A stretch of 64,000 nucleotides of DNA from Candidatus Anammoxibacter sp. (GCA_021777105.1 JAIQZQ010000125.1:1-64000); one strand, 5' to 3'; positions 52,101-62,200 are shown, counted from the stretch's first letter. The notes: generated by a model not told the origin, from the letters alone. Program-made: numbers and translations.

Positions 52101-52346
52101 TTAGTCTCCAAGATAATATTTTACTTTTATATGTTTTTTGCCTATGCCGTGAGCCTCAAACCAATGAATTTCCGCTAAAGTGACCGAACCGTCCGATAGT
52201 TCTACTCTTGCAATTCCTTTCATTTTTATCCAATTTCCATTGCCGTATAGTTTATTTAGGTTTTTACGGATTTTTACAGACGACCCTTTGGCGATAACCT
52301 CTTTGTTTTCTATTTTACCAATTATTTTTCTGATTTGAAAAGGCAT
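52101..52346 (-). CDS. Small unknown protein, first of a pair
   Basis: An 81-residue basic protein (PFQIRKIIGKIENKEVIAKG, LYGNGNWIKMKGIARVELSD, EIHWFEAHGIGKKHIKVK). It resembles small RNA- or toxin-like proteins of unknown role. Basic first protein plus acidic second protein in a two-gene operon is compatible with a toxin-antitoxin pair, but this is unproven. Confidence 0.6.
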   Translation of the reverse strand: MPFQIRKIIGKIENKEVIAKGSSVKIRKNLNKLYGNGNWIKMKGIARVELSDGSVTLAEIHWFEAHGIGKKHIKVKYYLGD

Positions 52347-52551
52347 TATTATTAAGTTCGATTAACGATTGCGCTGAAAGTCCCGCTTGCCATTATCCAT
52401 GTGAATTCATCTTCAACAACAGGTTAGGCTTTCTTTAAATCAGCCCGAATAAACCGGGGTAAATAAAGTAAAAAGGCAAAAGCATGCTCACGAAAAAACA
52501 CAAAGATACACGAAATTAAAAAGCTAAAGCAATTAAGACATGATAACAGGA

Positions 52552-52617
52552 TAAATGAACACTGAGCAGCTTGTCTGCTTTAGTGAGAATTATGCCTGGG
52601 AGGCGAAAAGCGGATAA
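52552..52617 (+). repeat. Dispersed repeat family A, copy 7
   Basis: aaatgaacactgagcagctt, gtctgctttagtgagaatta, then a short GC-rich end. Confidence 0.75.
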
Positions 52618-53283
52618 AAAAGCAAAAACGTATCAACTACTAACCTGGTAAAGAATAGCATTTATTGAATACAACACATACTTTGTAAAATTAAAAATTT
52701 AACTATTACTTTTTATCAAATTAGTATAAAGAACAATATATTGAGGGATGAAACTCTTTTTCTGAAAATGTTTGGACCTACTTCAAATGTAAATATCACC
52801 CTCAAACGTCACGGCGCGAGGACGCGCCTCATAGGTGTTAGGTTAAGCATTGTATTTTTATAGAAATAGCCCATCTTCAATTAGTTGTAATGTTGATTTT
52901 CGAGATTGCTGCTTAAGTTTCTTACAGTTGCTAATTAACCGATCAATTTCTTTTGACAAATAAATTATTGCACAGCTTAGAGAAGTCAACAATAATGTTA
53001 CATAAATAGTGCGATTTTAAATTGAAAATAAAAAAACGATAAATATTTTCGCTTTATCGTTTTGAGCACAATTAATTTAGCTGCATGAGCGTGATTTAGA
53101 TACTGTTGTTGAGTCAATTGCATAAAAATAATGTTACTCGCTGCATATTTTCTGACTATGGACGTACCTCTGCCGCAAAAATTAATTTTTCCTGTAAAAA
53201 TTTATCCCAACTAAACAAGTCTGGGTATTGGATTTTGAACTCGTTCCCATAATTCCTTAACCCGGATAAACCGGAAAAGGAGA

Positions 53284-53347
53284 AAAGCAAAAGCGAATTA
53301 ACCACTAATCTTCACTAATTTACACTAATAAAAGAGCAAAAGCGAAA
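53284..53347 (+). repeat. Copy of the low-complexity repeat found at 190-252
   Basis: agcaaaagcgaattaaccac, taatcttcactaattt, acactaataaaagagc. The same order of words is present at 190-252. Confidence 0.7.
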
Positions 53348-53454
53348 ACAAGATCAAAGAAAAAAGTTAAAAGCTGGAGCAGTCTTGTAGACCTGCTTCT
53401 AAACGTTTTTGCTTTGCGATTTGGTGAAACTTTTAAATATCTTGTCAAAATTTG

Positions 53455-53763
53455 TCAGAACTTAACTTTTAAGATCCTAAATTGCAATGAGTCCATTACT
53501 GTTTTTGTTACTTTCAGAATTATTACTCTACCTGTATCTGTTATCTTTGCAGCGAAATACAATAATTTCCTCCTGACTGTTGTTGCATAGCTGCCTATAG
53601 GAATTATTTCTGACAATACATCTTCTTTATACGTTTCAAACAAAAAAAATGATATCAGCATTAAATAATACAACGCGTTGTTAGCTGCAAATTGTTTAAA
53701 TGGCAATTCTTCAAATCCGAAATCTTTTAATCCTCGATGAGGCAGTTCATCCGCTCCTCTCAT
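53455..53763 (-). pseudogene. C-terminal fragment of an IS1380-type transposase
   Basis: About 100 codons (LPHRGLKDFGFEELPFKQFA, ANNALYYLMLISFFLFETYK, YATTVRRKLLYFAAKITDTG) match the C-terminal part of IS1380-family transposases, including the NRxKELKxDFG-like region. The N-terminal catalytic part is missing and upstream frames are closed by stops, so it is a dead remnant. It borders the IS630-type element. Confidence 0.7.
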
Positions 53764-53864
53764 GTGATGACTCTTTATTATTTGCTTTGGAGCTCTTTAA
53801 TCTTTTAGTCTCTGATATGCTACAATTTTTCAACGCTTTATCATTTATAGTCAAAATCATGAAG

Positions 53865-54996
53865 TTTTCGAAAAAAATATAATGTTTTTCTGGGCCTTGC
53901 CCTAACTATGTGTTATAAAGCCACTTATGACACAGCCATTAAATGTATACCAAAAAGAAGAATTAAAAAGCGCGCATAAACAAGAACGTTACAGGCGATG
54001 TGCCGACAGAATCAAAGCCGTCCTTCTAATTGATTCAGGTTTAAGCTATGAAAAGGTTGCGGAATATTTGCTATTAGATGACCAAACTATTCGAAATGAT
54101 ATTGAGCAGTATAACCGTAATGGAATAGAAGGTCTACTCAACGACAACTATACAGGCTGCGCAGCAAAACTCACAACAGAGCAAGAAGAGCAATTAAAAG
54201 CGCATCTTCGCCAAAAAACATACATAGCTTCTAAAGAGATAGTTAAGTATGTAAAAAAAACATTCGGAGTTCAATATACCCCAGAAGGGATAGTACATAC
54301 CCTCAATAGATTAGGATTTACTTATAAAAAGACAACTCAAGTACCAGGCAAAGCAGACCCTGAAAAACAAAAAGAGTTTATAGACAAATATGTCCAATTG
54401 AAGCATGAAAAAGGAGAAAAAGATAAAATATTTTTTATGGACGGTGTACACCCACAGCACAATTCAATGCCGTCTTATTGGTGGGTAGAAAAAGGTAAAA
54501 AGAAAGAAATACCATCAAACACCGGTCGTAAACGTGTAAACCTAAATGGAGCGCTTGATGCCGAAAGCCATGAAGTAATAATAAGAGCGGATAAAAGCAT
54601 CAACGCACAATCAACAATAAAGCTTTTTCAAGAGATAGAGTTAAAATATGATCAGGCTCCAAAAATATACATAATATCTGATAATGCAAGATATTATCGA
54701 TCTAAATTAGTGCAACAATACCTTGTAAACTCACGAATCCAAATTGAATTTCTGCCATCATATTCACCCAATTTGAATATAATTGAGAGGTTATGGAAAT
54801 TTTTCTACAAGAAAACGCTATATAATCAATATTATGATACCTACGACAAATTCAAGAATCAATGTGTGGCATTTTTTAGAAACATTGACAAATATAGAGA
54901 AGAATTACGCACACTCTTAACTGATAATTTTGAAATTATTGGAAAGCAAATTTCGAAAACCCTATTTGTTTGACTATATTTTTTTTCGAGCCCTAA
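53865..54996 (+). mobile_element. IS630-type insertion sequence
   Basis: The element includes the transposase gene 53927-54973. Its right end reads tattttttttcgagcccta (about 54978-54995), with the TA that IS630/Tc1-type elements duplicate. At the left, ttttcgaaaaaaatata (53865-53881) matches the inverse of the right end except for the outermost bases, so the left end is altered. The HigA fragment starts directly after the right end. Confidence 0.65.
53927..54973 (+). CDS. IS630-family transposase
   Basis: A complete 348-residue DDE transposase. The N-terminal helix-turn-helix region contains KAVLLIDSGLSYEKVAEYLL and QTIRNDIEQYNRNGIEGLL. The catalytic residues are in KIFFMDGVHPQHN (Asp), KIYIISDNARYY (Asp) and LPSYSPNLNIIERLWKFF (Glu), the typical IS630 pattern. 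It seems intact and could be active. Confidence 0.92.
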   Translation: MTQPLNVYQKEELKSAHKQERYRRCADRIKAVLLIDSGLSYEKVAEYLLLDDQTIRNDIEQYNRNGIEGLLNDNYTGCAAKLTTEQEEQLKAHLRQKTYIASKEIVKYVKKTFGVQYTPEGIVHTLNRLGFTYKKTTQVPGKADPEKQKEFIDKYVQLKHEKGEKDKIFFMDGVHPQHNSMPSYWWVEKGKKKEIPSNTGRKRVNLNGALDAESHEVIIRADKSINAQSTIKLFQEIELKYDQAPKIYIISDNARYYRSKLVQQYLVNSRIQIEFLPSYSPNLNIIERLWKFFYKKTLYNQYYDTYDKFKNQCVAFFRNIDKYREELRTLLTDNFEIIGKQISKTLFV

Positions 54997-55241
54997 GTGA
55001 ATATGAATCCAGGCAGGATGATATTAGAGAATTTGTGGATTTATCCGAAAGTATTGACCCTGGTGTTTCTATGTTAAGGCATTTTATTGATCAATATGGT
55101 TTAAAAATGTCTGATTTCAGAGACGAAATAGGCTCTAAATCTTTTGTTTCGCTAATACTTAATGGGAAACGCAGTTTAACAAAAGGGCATATTGATAAAT
55201 TTTCTAAACGCTTTAGTGTAAGCCCTTCGCTGTTTTTTTAA
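54990..55241 (+). pseudogene. C-terminal part of a HigA-like antitoxin cut by the insertion sequence
   Basis: Directly after the right end of the insertion sequence an open frame encodes a HigA-type helix-turn-helix end: SMLRHFIDQYGLKMSDFRDE, IGSKSFVSLILNGKRSLTKG, FSKRFSVSPSLFF. The N-terminal half is absent and is not found on the left side of the element, so the locus was also rearranged. No HigB toxin is present. Confidence 0.75.
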
Positions 55242-55250
55242 TGAACCTTA

Positions 55251-55391
55251 AGGTTTAACTTTACAAATACCGGCTATTAAAACAATTGAAAAGCGTGAGG
55301 CATTAGCCGGCATTAGCCGTAACTTTTATAAAAATGCGTATTTTGAAAAACCTGAGAGTTTTATATTCTGTTTTCAAGGGCTGCGATTGAA
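55251..55391 (+). repeat. Direct repeat E, left copy (gene fragment)
   Basis: About 140 bp that recur at 56399-56541. Both copies read in the same frame as a protein fragment (TIEKREALAGISRNFYKNAY, FEKPESFIFCFQGLRLN in this copy), so the repeat comes from a lost gene. The copies enclose three minus-strand small genes. Confidence 0.8.
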
Positions 55392-55396
55392 TATTC

Positions 55397-55660
55397 TTAC
55401 AGCGCTACAACTTCGACATGAGTTTTATAACCAAGCTGGTTCAGGAATTGTTCACAATCTTCCCAGGTCAACCCAAAGGCTTTGACATCCGAAACGCCCA
55501 ACTTGCTAACAATATCGCGCAACATGTCATAATTTTCATCATCAAAATCCCCGTTCATCATAACTGTTTCAGCCCAGTCAACCAAATCCGCCGGCGTTAG
55601 CTCGTGCCTTAAGTAAGCCGATAATTCATCTGCAACAATTTTGTTTGTAATAACCTGCAT
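55397..55660 (-). CDS. Small acidic protein, second of a conserved pair
   Basis: An 87-residue acidic protein (DELSAYLRHELTPADLVDWA, LRDIVSKLGVSDVKAFGLTW, CEQFLNQLGYKTHVEVVAL). I recall similar small proteins next to partners like the one at 55666-55917 in other environmental genomes. Charge and pairing resemble an antitoxin, but function is unknown. Confidence 0.6.
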   Translation of the reverse strand: MQVITNKIVADELSAYLRHELTPADLVDWAETVMMNGDFDDENYDMLRDIVSKLGVSDVKAFGLTWEDCEQFLNQLGYKTHVEVVAL

Positions 55661-55665
55661 ACGAT

Positions 55666-55917
55666 TTACTCCTTTGAATATTTTTGACGCCCTTTATCAT
55701 TAGGATGTTTCTCGTGGATTTCGACCAATTCATCTTTTTCATTATAGATTTCCTGATAATATTTAATAGTTTTTTCTTCAAAATCAACTTCTTTTACATA
55801 TCTGGCGAACCATCCTGTGCGGCCTGTTACATCATACCAATACCGTCGTCCGCTTAACGGTAAGTCTTCCCAATGTTTAAATTTTCGTTCATTTTTATAG
55901 CGTTTCTGTTCATTCAA
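55666..55917 (-). CDS. Small basic protein, first of a conserved pair
   Basis: An 83-residue protein with many aromatic and basic residues (RKFKHWEDLPLSGRRYWYDV, TGRTGWFARYVKEVDFEEKT, IKYYQEIYNEKDELVEIHEK). It is followed five bases later by the acidic protein gene at 55397-55660, so the two are translated together. A toxin-like role is possible but not shown. Confidence 0.6.
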   Translation of the reverse strand: MNEQKRYKNERKFKHWEDLPLSGRRYWYDVTGRTGWFARYVKEVDFEEKTIKYYQEIYNEKDELVEIHEKHPNDKGRQKYSKE

Positions 55918-56004
55918 TGTTACAGAGCCTTTTAAAAAAACATGTGATGCCGCGCTTTAGTTTTTAATAATTACAAATCTTGCAAGTAATTTTTTCATCT
56001 TTTA

Positions 56005-56313
56005 TCAAATTACGACACCCTCATTCTTGATGTTTTGGTATAAAGGGATATTGTTGTTTACATTCTCAGGAAGCACAATTACATCAATAACACAATCATA
56101 TTCTAATTCAAGGTCATAGGCGATATCGTATAAATCCTCTTCAATATTCCTATTAACGGTTGAAAGTTTTACCATTATATCTATGTCTGGGAATTTTGGA
56201 AAATCTCCCCGCGCAAAAAAACCAAACAATTTCATTTCAAGAATATCATATTTGTCTTCTATTTTTTGCCTAAATTCTTTAGTGATTAATGCAACCTTAT
56301 CTTTGTGAGTCAT
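56005..56313 (-). CDS. MNT-type minimal nucleotidyltransferase
   Basis: A 102-residue nucleotidyltransferase of the kind that adenylylates a HEPN toxin. The motif reads LFGFFARGDFPKFPDIDIMV: the DxD metal site is intact, but the usual GS before it is GF. The third Asp is probably in YDCVIDVIVL. The HEPN partner is not adjacent; only a frameshifted HEPN remnant exists at 47981-48296. Confidence 0.8.
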   Translation of the reverse strand: MTHKDKVALITKEFRQKIEDKYDILEMKLFGFFARGDFPKFPDIDIMVKLSTVNRNIEEDLYDIAYDLELEYDCVIDVIVLPENVNNNIPLYQNIKNEGVVI

Positions 56314-56398
56314 TTGTGGCTTTCTACAGTTGATTTTTTGCCTCTTAATTTAATATAGTTTCAATGTTATCGTCGATGGGGATAACATTATAAATAGG

Positions 56399-56541
56399 AA
56401 GGTTTAACTTTAGCAAATACCGGCAATGAGAACAATTGAAAAGCGAGAGGCAATAGGCGGCATTAGCAGTAACTTTTATGGAAATGCGCATTTTGGAAAA
56501 CTGGAGGATTGTATATTCTGTTTTCCGGCGCTGCCCCTAAA
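56399..56541 (+). repeat. Direct repeat E, right copy (gene fragment)
   Basis: Second copy of 55251-55391 in the same orientation, reading TIEKREAIGGISSNFYGNAH and FGKLEDCIFCFPALPLN. The rest of 56314-56639 shows no gene. Confidence 0.8.
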
Positions 56542-56639
56542 TTTTCTTCATATATATGATATTTGCATTACCATTTTGTATGTGATAGACTGCGTAATAA
56601 TGCGCGAAATAATCAACGGATTTTAATAGTGGGGTAATT

Positions 56640-57050
56640 ATGAATTGGAAAGAGTGGTCGAAATTAGCTGAAGATCAATCTTTATGGCAAAATCATGAGG
56701 AAAAAGGCCTTTTGAAGGCGGAATATGTTCAGGATTACGTCTTGCGTTTATGGTTTGAGGAATATATGGACATATCGATTTACGAATTGGACTTTTATTC
56801 TTTAATAGTGGATGAAAATCCTGGAGAGGCATTGTTGCCGTTGCGCGATAAATCAAGGTTCAGTTTAGTTAAAGGCGATTATGCTTTAGTGTGGCTTCAC
56901 CCCGATACCGGCGAATATGATGAAAAAGCGATTGATATTGCTCTGGAATGTATTCGGTTTTTCTGTGAAAAGTATGGAAGCAAATTGAAAATCGCTAAGA
57001 ATGTAAAACCAATTACAAGTTTATCCGCGAAACAGGAAGTAATGGCCTGA
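56640..57050 (+). CDS. DUF2442-like small protein
   Basis: A 136-residue protein. Residues about 28-110 resemble DUF2442 (YVQDYVLRLWFEEYMDISIY, LLPLRDKSRFSLVKGDYALV, WLHPDTGEYDEKAIDIALEC), a family often found with toxin-antitoxin genes. The role is unknown. The start ATG has only a weak upstream GGGG. Confidence 0.6.
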   Translation: MNWKEWSKLAEDQSLWQNHEEKGLLKAEYVQDYVLRLWFEEYMDISIYELDFYSLIVDENPGEALLPLRDKSRFSLVKGDYALVWLHPDTGEYDEKAIDIALECIRFFCEKYGSKLKIAKNVKPITSLSAKQEVMA

Positions 57051-57172
57051 TTCATCCCTGTCTTTGCTCTTTCAAATGCTCCCCGTTGGAATGCGGATAT
57101 CAATAAAATAACCTGGAGGTTAAACCAAATGGCTTTTTTATTAAAAGTTATCTTCATTAAATATAAGGGGTT

Positions 57173-57535
57173 TTGATTATAGATAAGAAAAAAGAAAATA
57201 TTTATAAAGAAATTCGAAAGGCTGTTCAAGCAGGAGATTTTGCATTGCGGCCACATACAGTAAATCATATGTTGGCTGAAGGGTTTAATGAAGATAATAT
57301 TATTGAAGTTATCAATAATGGGAATATTCTTGAACTTTATGATGACGAAGCTCGTTGTCTTATTGTGGGAACATTCGGGATTTCTGGAGATATAAAAGAA
57401 TATTTGCATGTGGTTGCGGATTATTGGTCGGAATCAGGAAATATTGACTGGGTTGATTTTGTAACCGCATATATTCCTAGATCTCCTTTTTGGAAAACTC
57501 CAAGTATAAGAGGGTATGGCAATGAAATTAACTGA
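57173..57535 (+). CDS. DUF4258-type toxin candidate
   Basis: A 120-residue protein of the DUF4258 group, RelE/MqsR-like small proteins found before YgiT-type zinc-finger genes. Features: ALRPHTVNHMLAEGFNEDNI, LYDDEARCLIVGTFG and IDWVDFVTAYIPRSPFW. The start is TTG 57173 with AAGGGG just upstream. The end overlaps the next gene by 20 bp, so both are translated together. It would be the toxin half of a type II pair. Confidence 0.75.
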   Translation: MIIDKKKENIYKEIRKAVQAGDFALRPHTVNHMLAEGFNEDNIIEVINNGNILELYDDEARCLIVGTFGISGDIKEYLHVVADYWSESGNIDWVDFVTAYIPRSPFWKTPSIRGYGNEIN

Positions 57536-57770
57536 AGGCGTAAAATGCAAAGCGTGCCGCACAGGCAAATTGTTCAAAAACGAAGTGTCGCAAAAATTTG
57601 AACGTGAAGGGTTGGAAATTGAAATTGATGGAATCCCCGCGTTTGTATGCGACGATTGCGGACAAGCATATTTTTTGCCAGGGGTTGGGGATAAAATATC
57701 GGTGGCCGCTAACGATTTGTTTAAACTTGCCGAAGTAAAACATGCCGGAAAGTTTAAAGCCGCTGTTTGA
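57516..57770 (+). CDS. YgiT-type zinc-finger protein (antitoxin candidate)
   Basis: An 84-residue protein with two CxxC pairs (KCKACRTG and VCDDCGQAYFLPG), the zinc-finger half of MqsA/YgiT antitoxins. The helix-turn-helix C-terminal half of MqsA is missing, as usual in this short subgroup. It overlaps the DUF4258 gene. Confidence 0.8.
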   Translation: MAMKLTEGVKCKACRTGKLFKNEVSQKFEREGLEIEIDGIPAFVCDDCGQAYFLPGVGDKISVAANDLFKLAEVKHAGKFKAAV

Positions 57771-57774
57771 TCTA

Positions 57775-57795
57775 AGGGCTCGAAAATAAATAGCT
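57775..57795 (+). repeat. Insertion-sequence end-like motif
   Basis: taagggctcgaaaataaata directly after the YgiT gene stop; related to 49625-49644, 7911-7932 and the IS630-type right end. Confidence 0.6.
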
Positions 57796-57934
57796 TGATT
57801 ATAAAGGGATTTCCATTTTCAGCCGTTTTGTGGTTGGCGTTTATGCCACAACCCCAGCTTTTTTTGGAGTTAATTAACCGTGTTAATTTTATAATATACA
57901 TTTGGTTTGACCTTTTGCGCTATATTATTCTATT

Positions 57935-59083
57935 TTAGATATTCAGGTCAATAAAAACAGCGGCGTGATCGGACGCCTGCTCTGAGGAATGTTTTAAATC
58001 AGGGTATGTTTTCCAATTAGAAGGGCGAGTTGATCTTGTGCCCCACAATCCTTTTCGGAATACGCCTCCACCCGTAAAACTAGGGCGTAAGCTTTCAGAA
58101 ATGAGGATATAGTCTAGCCGGTTGCGCAATCCACACGAATCGTATGTGCCGGGGCGATTGCCAACGTTAAAATTTGGCAGTGAGTAGCAGTCAACTAATG
58201 GGCTGTTATTATTAAATAGTTTTCTCAAGTTGTTTGCTTGGCTTCCATGCGCACTGGGTCCTTCGTTGAGATCTCCAAGCACAATAACGTGTTGGTTTTG
58301 GGCCACCAGCGCATCTACGATTTTACGCACTTCAGCCGCTTGACGTATGCGTTTCGGGCCACCTCCACCGGATTGAGATTTGAAGTGGTTTACTAGTATG
58401 TGGATTTCATTCCCACTCGGTGTGCGCACTGTGTATTGTGGGCAATCACGGCTGAACACAGTTCCTTTAGCATCAACTTTGTCGACGTTGGATCGTATTG
58501 ATTCAATGTCGTAACTCTCGCCTGTCATGATACCAACATCGATGCCACGTTGGTCATTCCCATCTATTAACATAACGTGGCCATAGAGCTTTCCAAGCAT
58601 TTCATAGTTGAACCTTACGAGCGAAGGCCTATCCTCAGCTTCAACAATGCCAATTATATCTGCGTCTACATCTTGAATAACCCTTGCCGTCATCCGGGTA
58701 CTGGTTTCGTCAGCCGGTTCCTTAGCCAGTTCAACCCATCCTATCCAATCAGCGCGACCGTTGGCTACGACCTCAACGTTTTTAGTTTTATCCTTAGGTT
58801 CACGGTCAAATTTTCCGCGATTCTTTCTCAGCCATGCCCAACGCGGGAATTGAGTACGTTTGCGCCGGATAGCTCCGTTTTGGTTGACGCGATAAATGTC
58901 GAGTTCAACAAACAGATCACGAATTCGCTGTTTATCAGTCGCTGTGTACTCAGAGTTTGAAAGTAAAGCATTCACTTCACGATATGCATTCAATGCTAAC
59001 CGCCCTAATGACCAATTGGTTGTGTTGAATGCCTTGGGGCGAGCGAAAAGGTTTTCAACATTAAACGAAGCAATTCGAACCAT
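57935..59083 (-). CDS. Endonuclease/exonuclease/phosphatase family protein
   Basis: A 382-residue EEP-fold enzyme (DNase I/ExoIII-like). Catalytic motifs: IASFNVENLF, ADIIGIVEAEDRPSL, ILVNHFKSQSGGGGPKR, HVIVLGDLNEGPSAHGSQ, RLDYILIS and ASDHAAVFIDL. No signal peptide is visible. The target could be DNA, RNA or a phospholipid headgroup and cannot be read from sequence. The gene appears more GC-rich than its neighbours, which suggests recent transfer. It lies next to the large AAA/TPR gene, both on the minus strand, 168 bp apart. Confidence 0.88.
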   Translation of the reverse strand: MVRIASFNVENLFARPKAFNTTNWSLGRLALNAYREVNALLSNSEYTATDKQRIRDLFVELDIYRVNQNGAIRRKRTQFPRWAWLRKNRGKFDREPKDKTKNVEVVANGRADWIGWVELAKEPADETSTRMTARVIQDVDADIIGIVEAEDRPSLVRFNYEMLGKLYGHVMLIDGNDQRGIDVGIMTGESYDIESIRSNVDKVDAKGTVFSRDCPQYTVRTPSGNEIHILVNHFKSQSGGGGPKRIRQAAEVRKIVDALVAQNQHVIVLGDLNEGPSAHGSQANNLRKLFNNNSPLVDCYSLPNFNVGNRPGTYDSCGLRNRLDYILISESLRPSFTGGGVFRKGLWGTRSTRPSNWKTYPDLKHSSEQASDHAAVFIDLNI

Positions 59084-59250
59084 GTAATGTTACTCCTATT
59101 GTTAAAATATGCTATATTTGTTTGGCTATGGTACAATAACGTTTCTTGAGAAATACTTAAATTATTGCGTGTATAGAACAATTAATTTGGCGATAGACCA
59201 TAAGTTTTAAAAATTATTTGCTAACTGTGTAATATTGTTCAATGTTAATA

Positions 59251-62200
59251 CTAATCTGAAATATTTTTCAGAAATTGGCTATAAGATTGGAGTATGTATT
59301 CGCTAGAATCTGTAGTAATATCATCATAATATCTCCACATTTTTAGCAACTCCCTTAGTTTCCATATATTTTCTTCGGTATTTTTTTCGTCATCTTCATT
59401 AATTTCGTTAGCTGCTTTTCGCAATATTCTGCAACATTTTTGTGTTTTTTCTTGATCGTCTAGATGGTTTTCAAGGAAATTGAATTCATTTGTCATGAAT
59501 CTTTTGCTATTTTTCTCAAAAATCATTTGTAATCTATACCTGTTGTTTGCAACATTATGCATTCTTGTTATGGGAATTATGCTTATTTCCTTAAAATATA
59601 CATCTGGGTGTAACGGATTTTTTCCTAAATTGATTTCAATTTCGTTTGCTATAGATGTTAATGCTATTGAATAATATTTAATGCATCTTCTTTTTGTCCA
59701 CAGTCTTTCATTCCTTTCTTCCATTTTTTTGCCAAGATCGTTGCTATATTGCTTGCCTTTCCCTTCTTTCCATTTTAAATAATAAATATCTCCTAAAAAG
59801 AGATTGCAGACTCTTATGCTGTAAAAACGGTCAAGAAGATACTTTTGGTATGTATGCTGATCTTGGAGTGCATAATTAAAGAAACTCTCGGCAGCTGCGT
59901 ATAAATTATTATTAAAAGAAAAGATGTTTTTTTTATTGTCGTCTTTGTGGTTGTATATCCAAAAATAAAAACAACCTAAACGTTCACCTGGATAAGAAGA
60001 TGTTATTGTAAATATATATTTGTTAAAAAAACGATGGCAAAGAAGGAAGATTTGTTCTATAAAAAGTAGTATTTGTTCAATGTCTTTAGGTGGGGTTTCG
60101 TTTTCTATAACATTTATAAAAATGTCTCTAATTTTACTTATTGATTCTGGGCTGTTTCTTATATTTTCATCGGCAAGTAAATGTGAACAAGGATGATAAT
60201 CCATTTCATCTTTGTTTTCCAGGCACTTATCTATACGTCCTTTGCATTTTTTTGCAATAGAGATGAAAAAAGGTTTGCACTGTTGAAATAAATCGTTTGT
60301 AAGTTTTGATAAAAACATAAAACTCTTACTTTGAAGCGTTATATTGTTGGGATCCGGTTTTCCTATTTCATTTATTGTGCGTGAAAATATTTGCCATGTT
60401 ACCATTCCACATAAATGAAAATAATCTTTCATTGATATTTCTTTTTCCTCTTTATCATCATCGCTCATCCTGTTTCGTACTAATCTAAAAATACTGTTTA
60501 TTAAACTATAGTATTTTTTTTCATCTGAATAACGGTTGTTACGTAAAACCCTTTCCATTGTTCGTAACTTATACATTAATATACGGACAATATGGCGTTG
60601 ATTTGTGTCTGAATTTAAATTCGATATAGCTTTTTCAAGATATTCAAGAGCATTGTCAAACCCTTTGGTATTTTTAATTTCGCTTTTAGCGAAAAAGCAA
60701 CAAGCCTGCGCTTCATAAGATATGTTTATCAAATATTTTGGAAGGGGCGCGTCTGTGTCATTTGAGATACGGTCTTCTTCTTTTGCTGCTTCTGCTTCCG
60801 GTGTTGTGTTTGTGCTTTCTGTTAGATTAAAATATTTTATTGCCAGGTCTATGTTGTTCATTCTAAAGTAAAAAAAGCCTAACAAAAGCATTTGTGAAGC
60901 GGTTTTATGTTTATTATATCGTTTATATGAGAGTTTCAAAGCATAGTGAAAAAGTTTCTTCGCGTCATCTAATGAACCTGTTTTCCACTGTATATACGCC
61001 ATATGATTTAAAGCGTCTATTGATTCTTCAGGGATCACATAAAACTTGTCAAAGAGCTGGAAATCCTTAGAGCCGGAGAGAAGTGATGTAAATGAAAAAT
61101 TATATCTGTAATTCGCTTTGATATAGTTCCTATAACCATTATAAAATGCGGAAGTATAAAATGTCATCGCTTCGCGTATTTTTTTCTTTCGTTCAAGTAT
61201 ATATCCTATTTCTATATAACATTCAGTCATAATACGAACGAGCAGACGCACATTGCCGAGATTTGTATCAGAGTTGGCTTTGTCTCTTTCTTTATCTATT
61301 TCCAGGGTTCCTAATCGTATTGCTTTTTTATAATACTCAATAGCCTTGTAATCATTTTTCATAAGCATGTTGATTTTGCCAAGCCCTGCTTGTATTCTCA
61401 ATGAATTTATCCTTTGTTCGTTTACTTGATTTTCAACTCGTTCATCTGTTTCAGTAAAATATTGATAGATGCCTTTAAAATCATTGTAGTCAAATGTAAA
61501 CGCGACGGCTTCATCCTGAATCTCATTTGAAAGTAAATTAATCTCTGCTTTAATATGAAGATCGAAAACGTATCTAGCTCGTCGTCCATAACAAGTGTTA
61601 ATCCACCATCCCTCTAATAGTTTAATAGCAAGTTCATAATAGTACTCGTTTTTAAAAACCATATCCTGGTCAACTGCAACTGTCAAAAGCTTAAGGTCGT
61701 CATAGTTAAATCCTGTTCGGTGGAATTTTAGCAAAGCTTCTGTTCGCGCTATCATATTAAGTATGCCGTCGTTATCTAGAAGTTCTTTTATGACTATTAC
61801 ATCGTACAGTTCTTTTACAAGGATTGAATAAAATTTGATCTTTCTTATGTTTATAGTATCTATTATTAAGAAAGTGTTACTGGTGTTAGTACAAATATAA
61901 TATTCTAACTCCTGTATAACTCTTTTTGGGATTCCACGGCTTTTCCAAAGAAGATATTTATAAAATGACTCAATGATTGTTCGGTTAGGCAATGAATATT
62001 CGTTATAAATATAATATTTATATCTTATATGTTTATTGACTATATCTTTAATCTGTTCTAAACTGTCGACCCCTTGCTCTTGTAAAGAACTACATATGGA
62101 CCGGCTTCTTCCTCTTAAAAATGGCTCAACATCAATAACGTGATCAAAAACGCTGGAATAAACAGAACTGCCTCTGCTTTTATCTACTTCCCACCTGTTA

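Larger units (their letters stand above)
52347..53454. other. 1.1-kb gene-free region with repeats
   Basis: No gene on either strand. It contains repeat family A (52552-52617), text of the low-complexity family of 1-250 (52480-52530, 53284-53347), a hairpin with arms aaaacgataaa and tttatcgtttt (about 53033-53064), and a piece of repeat family B (53373-53432). Confidence 0.6.
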
